Assembly: GCF_024171945.1 (NCBI RefSeq)
Contig: NZ_JAMTCR010000008.1
Location: 1-64,000, forward strand
DNA from: Actinokineospora globicatena
GTDB taxonomy: Bacteria > Actinomycetota > Actinomycetes > Mycobacteriales > Pseudonocardiaceae
Direction of reading: 5' to 3'
DNA: 64,000 bases
Under the pieces are notes generated by a model. That model was not told the origin of the DNA. It saw nothing but the letters and a program-made list of their open reading frames with translations, and made no database searches. Shown here piece after piece: positions 19,614-29,559 of the stretch (the stretch's first letter is position 1; every line of letters starts with the position of its first letter). Made by a program: the position numbers and the translations under genes.

Positions 19614-19837
19614 CCGTGCCCAGGGAAGTCCAGCCAAGACGATCGCACCCACTGGTGGCCGCGGCACGGCCACGGGGTGAACCGATGGCCACGGAGCCTC
19701 GACGAAGTCGGTCGCGGGGTCTGGGTCGGGCGGAGGGGGGAGGAGGAGGGGGAGGATCGGCACCGCGGCGGGGGAAGTGACCCGACCACCCGATACGGTC
19801 GTGGTGATCACTCCCGCATCCCCCGGAAGGACGACCG

Positions 19838-20533
19838 TTGCCCCGGGTCCGCGCCTTGGCGCTCGTCGCCGCGCTCCCCATCGCCGCGCTCGCGGCCTGC
19901 TCGAACCGCCCGAACGACCTCTACACCTACTACGACGACCCCACCGGTACGGCTGCGGTGACCAGCCAGACCGCTGTCGCCGCCCCGGTCACCACCACCG
20001 CGCGGCCGGTCGACACCCAGCGGCTCCGCGAGCCGGGAGAGGTCGCCGCGCTCGCGCTGATGGGCAAGGCCGACCTGGTCGCCGAGGAGGTCCAGCCGGA
20101 CCCGGCGAGCGCCACCGCGCAGACGACGCTGCCCGACTGCGCGGTCGACCTCGGCGCGGGCACCGCCAGGCAGTCCTCGTGGCTCTACCCCAGCGGCGCG
20201 CGGCTGCGCCAGGTCGCCGTGGTCAGCACCGAGACCGACCAGGCGGCCGATGTCGTCGCGGCGGCGCGCTCGGACCTGACGTGCAAGACGTTCAAGGTCG
20301 CCGGGGTGAGCTTCCAGGTCGACAAGGCGCTCACCATCGCCGCGCTGCCCGGGGTCGACGACCAGCTCGTGTGGTGCGCCACCGCCGCGGCCAAGTCCTC
20401 GTGCACCGCCGTGCTCGCCGCCGACCGCGTCGTCACCGCCGTCACCGTGGAGGCCAGTACCCCGGCTCGGGCCAAGTCGGCCATCACCCGGGTCGCGCCC
20501 AAGGCGGCCGAGGTGCTCACCCGCGGCGCCTGA
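19838..20533 (+). CDS. Secreted lipoprotein, DUF3558-like
   Basis: A 231-residue protein starting at TTG with GGAAGGA 7 bases upstream. The signal peptide (MPRVRALALVAALPIAALAAC) carries a lipobox with Cys21, so the protein is lipid-anchored outside the membrane. The mature part has a Thr/Ala-rich linker and a domain of about 140 residues with three or four cysteines (LPDCAVD, DLTCKTF, LVWCATA, SSCTAV), resembling the DUF3558 family. Lipoproteins of this kind occur between the ATPase gene and dop in other actinobacteria, but no role in pupylation is known. It overlaps the 3' end of the NUDIX gene convergently by 17 bp. Confidence 0.82.
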   Translation: MPRVRALALVAALPIAALAACSNRPNDLYTYYDDPTGTAAVTSQTAVAAPVTTTARPVDTQRLREPGEVAALALMGKADLVAEEVQPDPASATAQTTLPDCAVDLGAGTARQSSWLYPSGARLRQVAVVSTETDQAADVVAAARSDLTCKTFKVAGVSFQVDKALTIAALPGVDDQLVWCATAAAKSSCTAVLAADRVVTAVTVEASTPARAKSAITRVAPKAAEVLTRGA

Positions 20534-21032
20534 ACCACTCCTCGACCGCCAGCCGCCCGTCGGGGATGAACGGCCACGACGGGTCCGCCAGCCGGGCGCG
20601 CAGGTCGTCGAGCGGCAGCCACCAGCCCTCGGCGACCTCCGCCGCCTGCGGCGCCACCGGGCCGTCCCAGCGCGTCTCGTAGGCCCACATGTGCTCGCGC
20701 ACCGGCGCCCGCCCCGGCAGGTCGAACTCGGCGGTCATGGTGAACAGCGGAGTCAGCGGCACCCCGGAGACGCCGAGCTCCTCGGCCAGCTCCCGCTCCG
20801 CGCACTCGTCCGGCGTTTCCCCGGCGGCCACCACGCCACCGGCCCAGCAGTCGTGCGTGCCGGGGAAGACGTCCTTGGTGTCGGTGCGGCGGTGCACGTA
20901 CACGCGCTCACCGTCACCCGAGCGCACCAGCACCGACGAGCAGGCGTGCCACAACCCCTCGGCCCGGACCCGCGCCCTGGGGACCGCCCCGATGACCGAC
21001 CCGGCCGCGTCGTAGTGCGCCACCATCTCCAC
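20517..21032 (-). CDS. NUDIX hydrolase
   Basis: A 171-residue NUDIX protein. The box GGVVAAGETPDECAERELAEELGV fits G-x5-E-x7-R-E-U-x-E-E-x-G-U, so it hydrolyses a nucleoside diphosphate-linked or isoprenoid diphosphate compound, as IPP isomerase-like NUDIX enzymes do. Substrate not determinable. GTG 21032 is chosen: a TAGGTT -10 box is 7 bases away, as expected for a leaderless mRNA. The ATG at 21026 gives a protein two residues shorter. It is divergent from dop with 120 bp between starts. Confidence 0.85.
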   Translation of the reverse strand: MEMVAHYDAAGSVIGAVPRARVRAEGLWHACSSVLVRSGDGERVYVHRRTDTKDVFPGTHDCWAGGVVAAGETPDECAERELAEELGVSGVPLTPLFTMTAEFDLPGRAPVREHMWAYETRWDGPVAPQAAEVAEGWWLPLDDLRARLADPSWPFIPDGRLAVEEWFRRRG

Positions 21033-21039
21033 GGCGCAC

Positions 21040-21045
21040 AACCTA
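21040..21045 (-). promoter_or_regulatory. -10 element of the NUDIX gene
   Basis: TAGGTT on the minus strand, 7 bases before GTG 21032. Confidence 0.5.
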
Positions 21046-21140
21046 CTGCTGCCCAACCCGCTCCCTGCCTGACCTGACGCCCGCCGAGCTAATACCCGCT
21101 CGGCGGCACGTCTCACGGCGAACAAGCCCGTGGCGCACCG

Positions 21141-21146
21141 TAGGCT
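21141..21146 (+). promoter_or_regulatory. -10 element of dop, leaderless start
   Basis: TAGGCT, then 6 bases, then the dop ATG at 21153. No Shine-Dalgarno sequence fits between. Confidence 0.65.
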
Positions 21147-21152
21147 GGGCTC

Positions 21153-22661
21153 ATGCGGCGGATCATGGGAACCGAGGTCGAGTACGGCATCGCGGTGCCG
21201 GGCGACGCGACGGCGAACCCGGTGTTGACATCGACCCAGGTCGTCCTGGCCTACGCCGCGGCGGCGGACATCCCGCGCGCGCGGCGGGCCAGGTGGGACT
21301 ACGAGGTGGAGTCACCGCTGCGCGACGCGCGCGGGTTCGACCTGGGCGTGCCCGGCATGGGCACCATCGACCCCGACGTCGAGGACCTGGGCGCGGCGAA
21401 CGTCATCCTCACCAACGGCGCCCGCCTCTACGTCGACCACGCGCACCCGGAGTACTCCGCGCCCGAGGTCACCAACGCCCGCGACGCGGTCATCTGGGAC
21501 AAGGCGGGGGAGCGGGTGATGGAGGAGGCCGCGCTGCGCGCAGCCACCGTGCCCGGCCAGCCCCGGCTGCAGCTCTACAAGAACAACATCGACAACAAGG
21601 GCGCCAGCTACGGCACCCACGAGAACTACCTGATGGCCAGGAGCACCCCGTTCGTCTCGGTGATCGGCGGCCTCACCCCGTTCTTCGCCTCCCGCCAGGT
21701 CATCTGCGGGTCCGGCCGGGTCGGCCTCGGCGCCTCCGGCGACGGCGCGGGCTTCCAGCTCTCGCAGCGCGCCGACTACATCGAGGTCGAGGTCGGCCTG
21801 GAGACCACCCTCAAGCGCGGCATCATCAACACCCGCGACGAGCCGCACGCCGACGCCGACAAGTACCGGCGGCTGCACGTGATCATCGGCGACGCGAACC
21901 TGGCCGAGACGTCGACCTACCTCAAGGTCGGCACCACCGCGCTGGTGCTCGACCTGATCGAGACCGGCGTCCGGTTCGACCACCTCAAGCTCGCCGACCC
22001 GGTGCGCGCGGTGCACGTGCTCAGCCACGACCCGACGCTCAAGGCGACCGTCGAGCTGGCCAACGGCCGCCGGTTCACCGGCATCGACATCCAGCAGGCC
22101 TACCACGAGCTGGTCTCGGCCAACGTCGACAAGACCGACCCCGACCGCGTCTCGCAGGACGTGCTGCGCACCTGGGGCGAGGTCCTCGACGCGCTGCGCC
22201 GCGACCCGATGGAGTGCGCCGACCGGCTGGACTGGCCAGCCAAGCTGCGGCTGCTGGAGGGCTTCCGGGCCCGCGACGGCCTCGCCTGGTCCTCGCCCCG
22301 GTTGCAGCTGGTCGACCTGCAGTACTCCGACGTGCGGCTGGACAAGGGCCTCTACAACCGGCTGGTGGCGCGCGGCTCGATGAAGCGGCTGGTCACCGAG
22401 GAGGAGGTCCGCGCGGCCATCACCACCCCGCCGCTCGACACCCGCGCCTACTTCCGCGGCCGCTGCCTGGAGCGCTACCCGAGCGCCATCGCGGCCGCCT
22501 CGTGGGATTCGGTGATCTTCGACCTCGGCCGCGAGTCGCTGGTGCGCATCCCCACCCTCGAACCGCTGCGCGGGACGAAAGCGCACGTGGGAGCCCTGCT
22601 CGACGCGGCGAACACCGCCGAGGAGCTGGTCGACGCGCTCACCGGGGCGGCCAAGCGCTGA
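21153..22661 (+). CDS. dop: Dop, deamidase/depupylase
   Basis: A 502-residue enzyme of the carboxylate-amine ligase (glutamine-synthetase-like) fold. In species with Pup-Gln it deamidates the last residue; in all species it removes Pup from substrates. The opening [15 protein letters not shown] gives the ATP/Mg glutamates, and FNNID-type [20 protein letters not shown] and [10 protein letters not shown] match the active-site strands it shares with PafA. It is longer than PafA (452), as usual, because of the Dop-loop. The mRNA looks leaderless. It sits directly before pup, prcB and prcA. Confidence 0.96.
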   Translation: MRRIMGTEVEYGIAVPGDATANPVLTSTQVVLAYAAAADIPRARRARWDYEVESPLRDARGFDLGVPGMGTIDPDVEDLGAANVILTNGARLYVDHAHPEYSAPEVTNARDAVIWDKAGERVMEEAALRAATVPGQPRLQLYKNNIDNKGASYGTHENYLMARSTPFVSVIGGLTPFFASRQVICGSGRVGLGASGDGAGFQLSQRADYIEVEVGLETTLKRGIINTRDEPHADADKYRRLHVIIGDANLAETSTYLKVGTTALVLDLIETGVRFDHLKLADPVRAVHVLSHDPTLKATVELANGRRFTGIDIQQAYHELVSANVDKTDPDRVSQDVLRTWGEVLDALRRDPMECADRLDWPAKLRLLEGFRARDGLAWSSPRLQLVDLQYSDVRLDKGLYNRLVARGSMKRLVTEEEVRAAITTPPLDTRAYFRGRCLERYPSAIAAASWDSVIFDLGRESLVRIPTLEPLRGTKAHVGALLDAANTAEELVDALTGAAKR

Positions 22662-22714
22662 CCCGGTTGATCATCCCCCCGGCGCGGCCCGCGACGAAAG
22701 CCACCGCACCTGGG

Positions 22715-22720
22715 TAGTGT
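22715..22720 (+). promoter_or_regulatory. Candidate -10 element for pup
   Basis: TAGTGT in the 93-base gap between dop and pup. It would give an mRNA with a short leader that carries GGGAGG just before the pup ATG. Confidence 0.45.
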
Positions 22721-22754
22721 TCTCAGCAGGGCCCCAGTCACACCGGGAGGCGAC

Positions 22755-22949
22755 ATGTCCCAGGAGCAGACGCAGCGCCAGGGCGGCGGAGACGGCGACG
22801 ACGGCGTCGACGACACCACCGCGGCAGGCCAGGAGCGCCGGGAGAAGCTCGGCGACGACACCGACGCCATCCTCGACGAGATCGACGACGTGCTCGAGGA
22901 GAACGCGGAGGACTTCGTCCGCGCCTACGTGCAGAAGGGCGGCGAGTGA
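22755..22949 (+). CDS. pup: Pup, prokaryotic ubiquitin-like protein
   Basis: A 64-residue disordered, acidic modifier. The C-terminal helix that binds ARC is present ([23 protein letters not shown]). The protein ends ...KGGE: the last residue is already glutamate, so the Gln-to-Glu deamidation needed in mycobacteria is unnecessary here. The lysine just before GGE is conserved. GGGAGG lies 6-7 bases before ATG. It is followed after 64 bases by prcB. Confidence 0.97.
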   Translation: MSQEQTQRQGGGDGDDGVDDTTAAGQERREKLGDDTDAILDEIDDVLEENAEDFVRAYVQKGGE

Positions 22950-23013
22950 GGCCCTCCGGTCCCCGGAGCGCCGCGCCCGCCCGTCCCGACCCGCGACAGG
23001 ATTGAAAGAAGGC

Positions 23014-23880
23014 ATGGAACACACCTCGTCTCGAGGGCAGCTGGGAGCCTCGCTCCCGGCCGCCTACCTGTCGGCAGGAACCTCGTCGTTCACCGATTTC
23101 CTGCGGTCCCAGGCCCCTGACCTGCTGCCCGGCGCCCGGGGCCGCGAGCCCAAGGTGGGCGGCGCCGCCGGGATCGACGCGGCGCCGCACGGCACCACGA
23201 TCGTCGCGCTCACCTTCGCCGGTGGCGTGCTGATCGCGGGCGACAGGCGGGCCACGGCGGGCAACCTCATCGCGCAGCGGGACATCGAGAAGGTGTTCAT
23301 CACCGACGACTACTCCTCGGTGGGCATCGCGGGCACCGCGGGTCTCGCCGTGGAGATGGTCCGGCTCTACACCGTGGAGCTTCGCCACTACGAGAAGATC
23401 GAGGGCGTCCAGCTCTCGCTCGACGGCAAGACCAACAAGCTGGCCAGCATGGTGCGCGGCAACCTCGACGTCGCGCTGGCCGGGCTGGCGGTGCTGCCGC
23501 TGTTCGTCGGCTACGACATCGACGCCGCCGACCCCGCGCGGGCCGGTCGGATCGTGTCCTTCGACATCACCGGCGGCCGCTACGAGGAGCGCGCGGGCTT
23601 CCACGCCATCGGCTCCGGCTCCATGTTCGCCCGCTCCGCGCTCAAGAAGCTCTACCAGCCCGACGGCGACCGGGCCGCGGCGCTGCGCGCGGCCGTGGAG
23701 GCGCTCTACGACGCCGCCGACGACGACTCGGCGACCGGCGGACCGGACATGGCCCGCGGCATCTACCCGAGCATCGCCACCATCACCGCCGACGAGGGCT
23801 CGGTGCGGGTCAGCGAGCAGGAGGCGGCCGAGATCGCCGCCGCCGTGGTCGCCGAGCGCGCCCAGCGCCCGCGCGGCTAG
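23014..23880 (+). CDS. prcB: PrcB, proteasome beta subunit
   Basis: A 288-residue precursor of the catalytic 20S subunit. A 60-residue propeptide ends at HG, exposing Thr61 (GTTIVALTF) as nucleophile after self-cleavage. In mature numbering D17 (AGDRRAT) and K33 (IEKVF) of the catalytic triad are present, as are the GSGS loop (AIGSGSMFA) and a DxxxD-like end. The size agrees with mycobacterial PrcB (291). The start at ATG 23014 is supported by GAAAGAAGG 4 bases upstream. It forms alpha7-beta7-beta7-alpha7 with PrcA. Confidence 0.97.
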   Translation: MEHTSSRGQLGASLPAAYLSAGTSSFTDFLRSQAPDLLPGARGREPKVGGAAGIDAAPHGTTIVALTFAGGVLIAGDRRATAGNLIAQRDIEKVFITDDYSSVGIAGTAGLAVEMVRLYTVELRHYEKIEGVQLSLDGKTNKLASMVRGNLDVALAGLAVLPLFVGYDIDAADPARAGRIVSFDITGGRYEERAGFHAIGSGSMFARSALKKLYQPDGDRAAALRAAVEALYDAADDDSATGGPDMARGIYPSIATITADEGSVRVSEQEAAEIAAAVVAERAQRPRG

Positions 23881-23945
23881 CAGGCACCCCCAGCCAGCGC
23901 CCACCCCAGCCAGCCGACCCGCGTCCCGAAGAAGGAGCCCGCCCC

Positions 23946-24740
23946 GTGACGATGCCGTTGTACGCCTCGCCCGAGCAGCTGATGCGCGATCGCTCGGAGT
24001 ACGCCCGCAAGGGCATCGCCCGGGGTCGCAGCGTCGTCGCGCTCAAGTACGCCGACGGGGTGCTGTTCGTGGCCGAGAACCCGTCGGCGACGCTGCACAA
24101 GGTCTCCGAGATCCACGACCGGATCGGCTTCGCCGCCGCGGGCCGCTACAGCGAGTACGAGAGCCTGCGCCGCGGCGGCATCCGGCACGTCGACCTGTGG
24201 GGCTACTCCTACGACCGGCGCGACGTGTCGGCGCGGCAGCTGGCCAACGTCTACGCGCAGACCCTGGGCACGATCTTCACCGAGCAGGTCAAGCCGATGG
24301 AGGTGGAGATCTGCGTCGCCGAGGTGGGCGCCACCGCCGCGCAGGACCAGCTCTACCGGCTCACCTACGACGGCTCCATCGTCGACGAGCCGCAGTTCCT
24401 GGTCATGGGCGGGCAGACCGACCCGATCGTGGCGTCGCTGAAGGAGAACTACACCGACGCGCTGCCCCTCGGCGACGCGGTCAAGCTGGCGCTGCGGGCC
24501 TTCGGCGCCGGGTCCACCGCGGCCCCCAACGGCGCGGGCACCGAGGCGGGCCCCGGCATCGAGAAGCTCGAGGTCGCGGTGCTGGAGCGGCACCGCCCGC
24601 TGCGCGCGTTCCGCCGCGTCCAGGGCGCCGCGCTGACCGCGCTGCTGCCCGCCAAGGCCACCGCCGCGGCCGAGACCGAGTCCCCGGCCAAGCCGGTCGA
24701 GGACGTCGAACTGCCGCCGGACGCGGGCACCGACGCTTAG
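23946..24740 (+). CDS. prcA: PrcA, proteasome alpha subunit
   Basis: A 264-residue gate-forming subunit of the 20S core. The N-terminal [21 protein letters not shown] corresponds to the H0 helix and gate. It then shows the beta-sandwich core with [15 protein letters not shown] and no catalytic Thr. The C-terminal 35 residues are Ala/Pro/Glu-rich and disordered. The GTG start is supported by GAAGGAG. It sits 65 bases after prcB, in one operon with it. Confidence 0.96.
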   Translation: MTMPLYASPEQLMRDRSEYARKGIARGRSVVALKYADGVLFVAENPSATLHKVSEIHDRIGFAAAGRYSEYESLRRGGIRHVDLWGYSYDRRDVSARQLANVYAQTLGTIFTEQVKPMEVEICVAEVGATAAQDQLYRLTYDGSIVDEPQFLVMGGQTDPIVASLKENYTDALPLGDAVKLALRAFGAGSTAAPNGAGTEAGPGIEKLEVAVLERHRPLRAFRRVQGAALTALLPAKATAAAETESPAKPVEDVELPPDAGTDA

Positions 24741-24752
24741 TCATCACCCGAG

Positions 24753-24784
24753 GATCCCCGTCAGCCCTTCGGCCGACGGGGATC
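24753..24784 (+). terminator. Terminator after prcA
   Basis: GATCCCCGTC (24753-24762) pairs with GACGGGGATC (24775-24784), extended by GCC/GGC around a CTTC loop. Confidence 0.8.
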
Positions 24785-24938
24785 TTCGGTTCACGGGCCG
24801 GGAGCGCTCACCACCGGTCACCAGCGCTCCGCCAGCGGTGACGTCCTCGCCGAATATGCGCACCGATGCAGTACCGGCTGGTTCCACACGCCGCGTCACG
24901 AAATTGTGCCGTTATTCCCAGACACCGGCAGGAAGATT

Positions 24939-24965
24939 GCATAACGTCGGTTCAGCGGGCATAAC
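24939..24965 (+). promoter_or_regulatory. Direct repeat in the LysR promoter
   Basis: GCATAAC occurs at 24939-24945 and 24959-24965, exactly 20 bp apart (two helical turns). An inverted GTTAT stands at 24911-24915. This fits the repeated half-sites of a LysR-type autoregulator. The second copy overlaps a TAACTT -10-like box next to the start codon. Confidence 0.55.
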
Positions 24966-24971
24966 TTTGGT

Positions 24972-25940
24972 GTGAGCGAGTTGGAACTCCGTCATCTGCG
25001 CGTCATCCGCGCGGTCGCCGACGCGGGCAGCCTGTCCAAGGCCGCGGTCCAGCTCGGCGTGTCCCAGCCCGCCCTCACCGCCCAGCTGCAGCGCCTCGAG
25101 CGCCGGGTCGGCGGCCTGCTCTTCGCCCGCACCGGCACCGGCGTCGTGCCCACCGACCTGGGCAGCTACGTGCTGTCCTCGGCGCGGGCGCTGCTCAACG
25201 ACGTCGACGAGCTGATGGCGGGCATCCGGCAGCGCACCCAGGCCGCCACGCACACCGGCCAGGTCCGCGTCGGCGGCCCCGCCGGGCTGATCGTGCCGCT
25301 GTTCGCCACTGCCATCGCCAAGCGCCTCGGCGGCGCCGAGGCCACCATCGACATCGACATGCACCCGGCCGAGCTGGTCCGCAAGGTGCTCGACCACAAG
25401 GTCGACTTCGCCGTGCTGGAGGAGAACCCCGGGTTCCGCACCAGCCTGCCGCCCCGGCTGCTGAGCCGGGTCATGTTCCGCGCCCCGCTGTTCCTCGCCC
25501 TCGCCGTGGACCACCCGCTGGCGGGCCACCAGGAGATCCACCTGCCGGAGCTGGCGGGGGAGAGCTGGGTGATGCCGCCGGTGGCCGAGGGCACCGAGCA
25601 GCTGGCCTTCACCCGGGTCTGCGCGCAGGCGGGCTTCACCCCCAACATCAAGCACCAGATGTCGGACTCGACCACCACCAGGGCGCTGGTGCAGGCGGGC
25701 GCGGTCACCCTGGCCAAACCGGTGGCCCGCGAGGACGCGGGCATCGTCATCCGGCCCATCGTCGGTACCCCGATGCGCCAGGACATCGTGCTGGTCTGGC
25801 ACGAGGAGAGCGCGCTGGCCGGTGCCGCCGAGCAGGCCCCCAAGGCGCTGCTGGAGGCCTACTCGCAGCTCACCGACACCAACCCGCTGTTCGCGGCCTG
25901 GTGGGCCCGGTTCCGCCCCGAGGAGGGCGAGCCGGTCTAG
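24972..25940 (+). CDS. LysR-family transcriptional regulator
   Basis: A 322-residue LTTR. The winged HTH is at residues 3-62 (LELRHLRVIRAVADAGSLSKAA, then VSQPALTAQLQRLERRVGG). The substrate-binding domain runs from about 90 to 305 and has a KDHKVDFAVLEEN segment. The GTG start is close to a -10-like box, so the mRNA may be leaderless. The target and effector are not clear. It stands alone between prcA and the convergent PAP2-DAGK gene. Confidence 0.9.
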   Translation: MSELELRHLRVIRAVADAGSLSKAAVQLGVSQPALTAQLQRLERRVGGLLFARTGTGVVPTDLGSYVLSSARALLNDVDELMAGIRQRTQAATHTGQVRVGGPAGLIVPLFATAIAKRLGGAEATIDIDMHPAELVRKVLDHKVDFAVLEENPGFRTSLPPRLLSRVMFRAPLFLALAVDHPLAGHQEIHLPELAGESWVMPPVAEGTEQLAFTRVCAQAGFTPNIKHQMSDSTTTRALVQAGAVTLAKPVAREDAGIVIRPIVGTPMRQDIVLVWHEESALAGAAEQAPKALLEAYSQLTDTNPLFAAWWARFRPEEGEPV

Positions 25941-27436
25941 CCGGGCGTCGGTGCGCGGTAGATGGCGAGGGCGTTGGGCCTGGCGCTGAACTCGAACTCG
26001 CTGGCCAGCGGGCCCACCTCGCCGTCGGTGGCGATGCGCCGGTAGCCGTCGAGCAGCCGCACCCGCAGCGACGGCAGGTCCCGCTGCCGGTACACGTGGC
26101 TGGTGTCCAGCGTCCTGGTCAGCGTGCCGATGACGAACCGGAACCGCGAGTACGGCAGGTCAGCGCGCAGGTAGCGCACGTCGAGCAGCCCGGTGTCGAG
26201 CGCGGGCCGCCTGGTCGGGGCGAACCCCTTGGGCGCGTAGCTGCCGCTGCCGACGAACAGCATCCACACCAGGTGCGCCTTGCCGTTGAGCTCCAGCCGG
26301 ATCGGCTGGGCGCGGCGCAGCGTCCGGATCAGCGCGAGCGCCCCGGCGGGCCACTTCGGCCAGTTCCTGGCCTCCAGCCGCTCCCGCAGCCGCACCATCT
26401 CCGGGTACCCGCCCAGGCTCGCGGTGTTGATGAACCAGCGGTGCGAGCCGCCCTCGGTGCCGGAGATGTCCACGTACCCCAGGTCGATCCGAACGCCAGT
26501 GCCCGCCGCCACCGCCTCGACCGACTCCGAGGTCGACTCGACGCCGACGTCGCGGGCGAAGTGGTTGAGCGTGCCCGCCGGGATCAGCACCAGCGGCAGC
26601 TCGTACTCCGCGGCCACCGACGCCACCGCGGCCACCGTGCCGTCGCCGCCCGCGACCCCGACGGCCTTGATGTCGCCCGGCGAGGTGGTGAGCTCCTCGG
26701 TGAGCTGTTCGACCAGGTCGCGGCCCGGTTCCGGGTACACCACGGTCGCGCGGGGCCAGGACGCCTTGATCTCGTCGGTCGGGTCGGTGCCCGACACGCC
26801 CGAGTGCGGGTTCACCAGGACCAGCAACCCGTCCCCGTCCTCCAGCGCGGCCAACCGCACCGACTCGGTGACGTGCGCGGGGCCCTCGTGCGTCTTGGGC
26901 CACCAGTGCCGGGTCGCGAACGCCGCGCCCACCCCGATGGCCGCCCCCGCCGCGATGTCGGTCGGCCAGTGCACCCCGGTGTGCGTGCGCGAGTACGCGA
27001 CCGCCGCGGCGACCGGGGCCAGAGCGATGGCCGCACCCGGGTGCTCCATGGCGACCGCCGCGGTGAACGCCACCGCCGAGGCCGAGTGCCCGGACGGGAA
27101 CGACGAGCTGGTCGGCCGCTTGGTCAGCCGCCGGTGCTCGGGCAGCAGCTCGGCGGCCGGGCGCCTGCGCGGGAACAGGTTCTTGCCTACCAGGTTCGCC
27201 GAGGCGCTGGCGATGCCGATCGCGGCAACCCCGCGCAGCGCGCCGCGCCTGGTCGCGCCCTTGCGGGCGGCGAGCAGGGCCGCGAGGGCGAACCACAGCC
27301 TGCCCTTGTTGGCCGAGCGCGACAGCGCCTTGAGGGCGTCGTCGGCGCGGGAGCGGGGCAGGGCGGCACTGCGCAACATCAGTTCCTGGTCGAACCGGCC
27401 CACCTGGCGCCCGGTCCGCCGGACATGTCCGAACAT
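25937..27436 (-). CDS. PAP2 phosphatase-diacylglycerol kinase fusion
   Basis: A 499-residue two-domain protein. Residues about 1-200 are a PAP2 lipid phosphatase with K85 to RRP, PSGH (114-117), SR (149-150), H156 and D160: a complete C1-C2-C3 signature with 4-6 helices. Residues about 220-499 are a diacylglycerol/sphingosine-kinase-type catalytic domain (LVLVNPHSG, then VGVAGGDGTVAAV and PAGTLNHFARDV). Opposing lipid activities in one chain may let it exchange phosphate on an undecaprenyl-like or diacylglycerol lipid; that is inference. A TACGAT box lies only 1-2 bases before ATG 27436, so the true start may be the Met20 codon (27379). It overlaps LysR by 4 bp at the 3' end. Confidence 0.85.
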   Translation of the reverse strand: MFGHVRRTGRQVGRFDQELMLRSAALPRSRADDALKALSRSANKGRLWFALAALLAARKGATRRGALRGVAAIGIASASANLVGKNLFPRRRPAAELLPEHRRLTKRPTSSSFPSGHSASAVAFTAAVAMEHPGAAIALAPVAAAVAYSRTHTGVHWPTDIAAGAAIGVGAAFATRHWWPKTHEGPAHVTESVRLAALEDGDGLLVLVNPHSGVSGTDPTDEIKASWPRATVVYPEPGRDLVEQLTEELTTSPGDIKAVGVAGGDGTVAAVASVAAEYELPLVLIPAGTLNHFARDVGVESTSESVEAVAAGTGVRIDLGYVDISGTEGGSHRWFINTASLGGYPEMVRLRERLEARNWPKWPAGALALIRTLRRAQPIRLELNGKAHLVWMLFVGSGSYAPKGFAPTRRPALDTGLLDVRYLRADLPYSRFRFVIGTLTRTLDTSHVYRQRDLPSLRVRLLDGYRRIATDGEVGPLASEFEFSARPNALAIYRAPTPG

Positions 27437-27569
27437 GATCGTAGATTCAACCCGACACCGGGGCCGGGCGCCGACCGGGACCGGTGTCGGGCACACCGGG
27501 TGACCGTGCGCTCGGTAACAGAATGTGGTCCACCCCGAACGGCGCACGGTCCCCGGCCCCGCGAGCGCC

Positions 27570-27575
27570 TACGCT
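27570..27575 (+). promoter_or_regulatory. -10 element of pafA, leaderless start
   Basis: TACGCT, 6 bases before the pafA ATG (27582). There is no ribosome-binding sequence between. Confidence 0.65.
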
Positions 27576-27581
27576 TAGAGG

Positions 27582-28940
27582 ATGCAGCGGCGGATCTTCG
27601 GCATCGAGACCGAGTTCGGCGTGACCTGTACGTTCCACGGGCAGCGGCGGCTGTCGCCGGACGAGGTCGCGCGGTACCTGTTCCGGCGGGTTGTGTCCTG
27701 GGGGCGTTCGTCGAACGTCTTCCTGCGCAACGGGTCCCGCCTCTACCTCGACGTCGGGTCACACCCGGAGTACGCGACCGCGGAGTGCGACGACCTAGTG
27801 CAGTTGGTGACCCACGACAAGGCGGGCGAGCGGATCCTGGAGGACCTGCTCGTCGACGCCGAGCGGCGCCTGGCCGACGAGGGCATCGGCGGTGACATCT
27901 TCCTGTTCAAGAACAACACCGACTCGGCGGGCAACTCCTACGGCTGCCACGAGAACTTCCTGGTCACCAGGGCGGGCGAGTTCTCCAGGATCGCCGACGT
28001 GCTGCTGCCGTTCCTGGTCACCCGGCAGCTGATCTGCGGGGCGGGCAAGGTCCTGCAGACCCCGCGCGGGGCGGTGTTCTGCCTCTCGCAGCGCGCCGAG
28101 CACATCTGGGAGGGCGTCTCCAGCGCCACCACCCGGTCCCGGCCGATCATCAACACCCGCGACGAGCCGCACGCCGACGCCGAGCGCTACCGGCGCCTGC
28201 ACGTCATCGTCGGCGACTCGAACATGTCCGAGAGCACCACGCTGCTCAAGGTCGGCACCGCGAACCTGGTGCTGGAGATGATCGAGGACGGCGTCCAGTT
28301 CCGGGACTTCTCGCTGGACAACCCGATCCGGGCGATCCGCGAGATCAGCCACGACCTGACCGGCCGCAAGCCGGTCCGGCTGGCCGGTGGCCGGGAGGCC
28401 TCGGCGCTCGACATCCAGCGCGAGTACTACGCCAAGGCCGTCGAGCACGTCGCCCGCCGCTCGCCGGACCCGATCGGCCAGCGGGTCGTCGACATGTGGG
28501 GCAAGGTGCTCGACGCGGTGGAGGCGCAGGACCTGTCCCGCATCGACCGCGAGATCGACTGGGCCATCAAGCACCGGCTCATCGAGCGCTACCGGGGCAA
28601 GCACGACCTGGAGCTCTCGAGCCCGCGCATCGCCCAGCTCGACCTCGCCTACCACGACATCCGCCGCGGCCGGGGCATCTTCGACCTGCTCCAGCGCAAG
28701 GACCTCGTCGCCAGGGTCACCGACGACGGCGAGATCGAGGCCGCCAAGGACACCCCGCCGCAGACCACCAGGGCCAAGCTGCGCGGCGACTTCATCGCCG
28801 CCGCCCAGGCCGCAGGCCGCGACTTCACCGTCGACTGGGTCCACCTCAAGCTCAACGACCAGGCGCAGCGCACGGTCCTGTGCAAGGACCCGTTCCGCGC
28901 GGTGGACGAGCGGGTGGAGCGGCTCATCTCGTCGCTGTAG
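27582..28940 (+). CDS. pafA: PafA, Pup ligase
   Basis: A 452-residue Pup-protein ligase. It activates the terminal Glu of Pup with ATP and joins it to a lysine of the target. It shows [12 protein letters not shown] (Mg and ATP glutamates), [41 protein letters not shown] and [19 protein letters not shown], all typical of PafA and shared in part with Dop. Dop is longer and begins differently. The gene starts with a leaderless ATG. The GNAT gene follows after 46 bases. Confidence 0.97.
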   Translation: MQRRIFGIETEFGVTCTFHGQRRLSPDEVARYLFRRVVSWGRSSNVFLRNGSRLYLDVGSHPEYATAECDDLVQLVTHDKAGERILEDLLVDAERRLADEGIGGDIFLFKNNTDSAGNSYGCHENFLVTRAGEFSRIADVLLPFLVTRQLICGAGKVLQTPRGAVFCLSQRAEHIWEGVSSATTRSRPIINTRDEPHADAERYRRLHVIVGDSNMSESTTLLKVGTANLVLEMIEDGVQFRDFSLDNPIRAIREISHDLTGRKPVRLAGGREASALDIQREYYAKAVEHVARRSPDPIGQRVVDMWGKVLDAVEAQDLSRIDREIDWAIKHRLIERYRGKHDLELSSPRIAQLDLAYHDIRRGRGIFDLLQRKDLVARVTDDGEIEAAKDTPPQTTRAKLRGDFIAAAQAAGRDFTVDWVHLKLNDQAQRTVLCKDPFRAVDERVERLISSL

Positions 28941-28986
28941 GAATCGCGTTGTCCGAGGGCGGGCCGTGCCGGGAACATCCCCTGGC

Positions 28987-29559
28987 ATGACCCGCCCTCC
29001 GGCTTTCTCGAGCAACCCACCGGTACTGCTGCGCAGGCTCACCCCGGCCGACGGACCGGAGATGGTGCGGGTGGTGATGGAGTCCGTGGCGCACCTGCGG
29101 CCGTGGATGGCGTGGGCGGCCGACGACCTGACCGCGGAACAGGTCCTGGCCAACGCCGCCGCGTCCACCGACGCCTGGGACCGCGGCGAGGACTACTCCT
29201 ACGCGATCGTCGTCGACACAGCCATCGTCGGCCGCTGCGGCATGATCCCCCGGATCGGCCCCGGCGGCCTGGAACTCGGCTACTGGCTCCACCCCACCCA
29301 CACCGGCCGCGGCCTGGCCACCCTCGCCACCGCGGCCCTGGTCGACGCGGCCTTCACCCTGCCGCACATCGACCACCTGAAGATCATCCACGACGCCGCC
29401 AACACCCACAGCCGCGCCATCCCCCAGCGGCTCGGCTTCCACGAGGTCGCCCGCGTCTCGCCACCCCAGGAACCTCTGACCTCGGCGGAGGACGGGGTCG
29501 ACGTCCACTGGCTGCTCACCCGCGCCCAGTACCTGGCCCACCGCACCCCGGCCGGCTGA
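28987..29559 (+). CDS. GNAT acetyltransferase, RimJ/RimL-like
   Basis: A 190-residue GCN5-type acetyltransferase. The acetyl-CoA fold is visible: LELGYWLHPTHTGRGLATLAT (motif A, with GRGLAT) and LKIIHDAANTHSRAIPQRLGF. The RimJ/RimL subgroup acts on ribosomal or other N-termini and on small amines; the substrate is unknown. Because it follows pafA directly, a link to pupylation is possible but unproven. It lacks a strong ribosome site. Confidence 0.85.
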   Translation: MTRPPAFSSNPPVLLRRLTPADGPEMVRVVMESVAHLRPWMAWAADDLTAEQVLANAAASTDAWDRGEDYSYAIVVDTAIVGRCGMIPRIGPGGLELGYWLHPTHTGRGLATLATAALVDAAFTLPHIDHLKIIHDAANTHSRAIPQRLGFHEVARVSPPQEPLTSAEDGVDVHWLLTRAQYLAHRTPAG

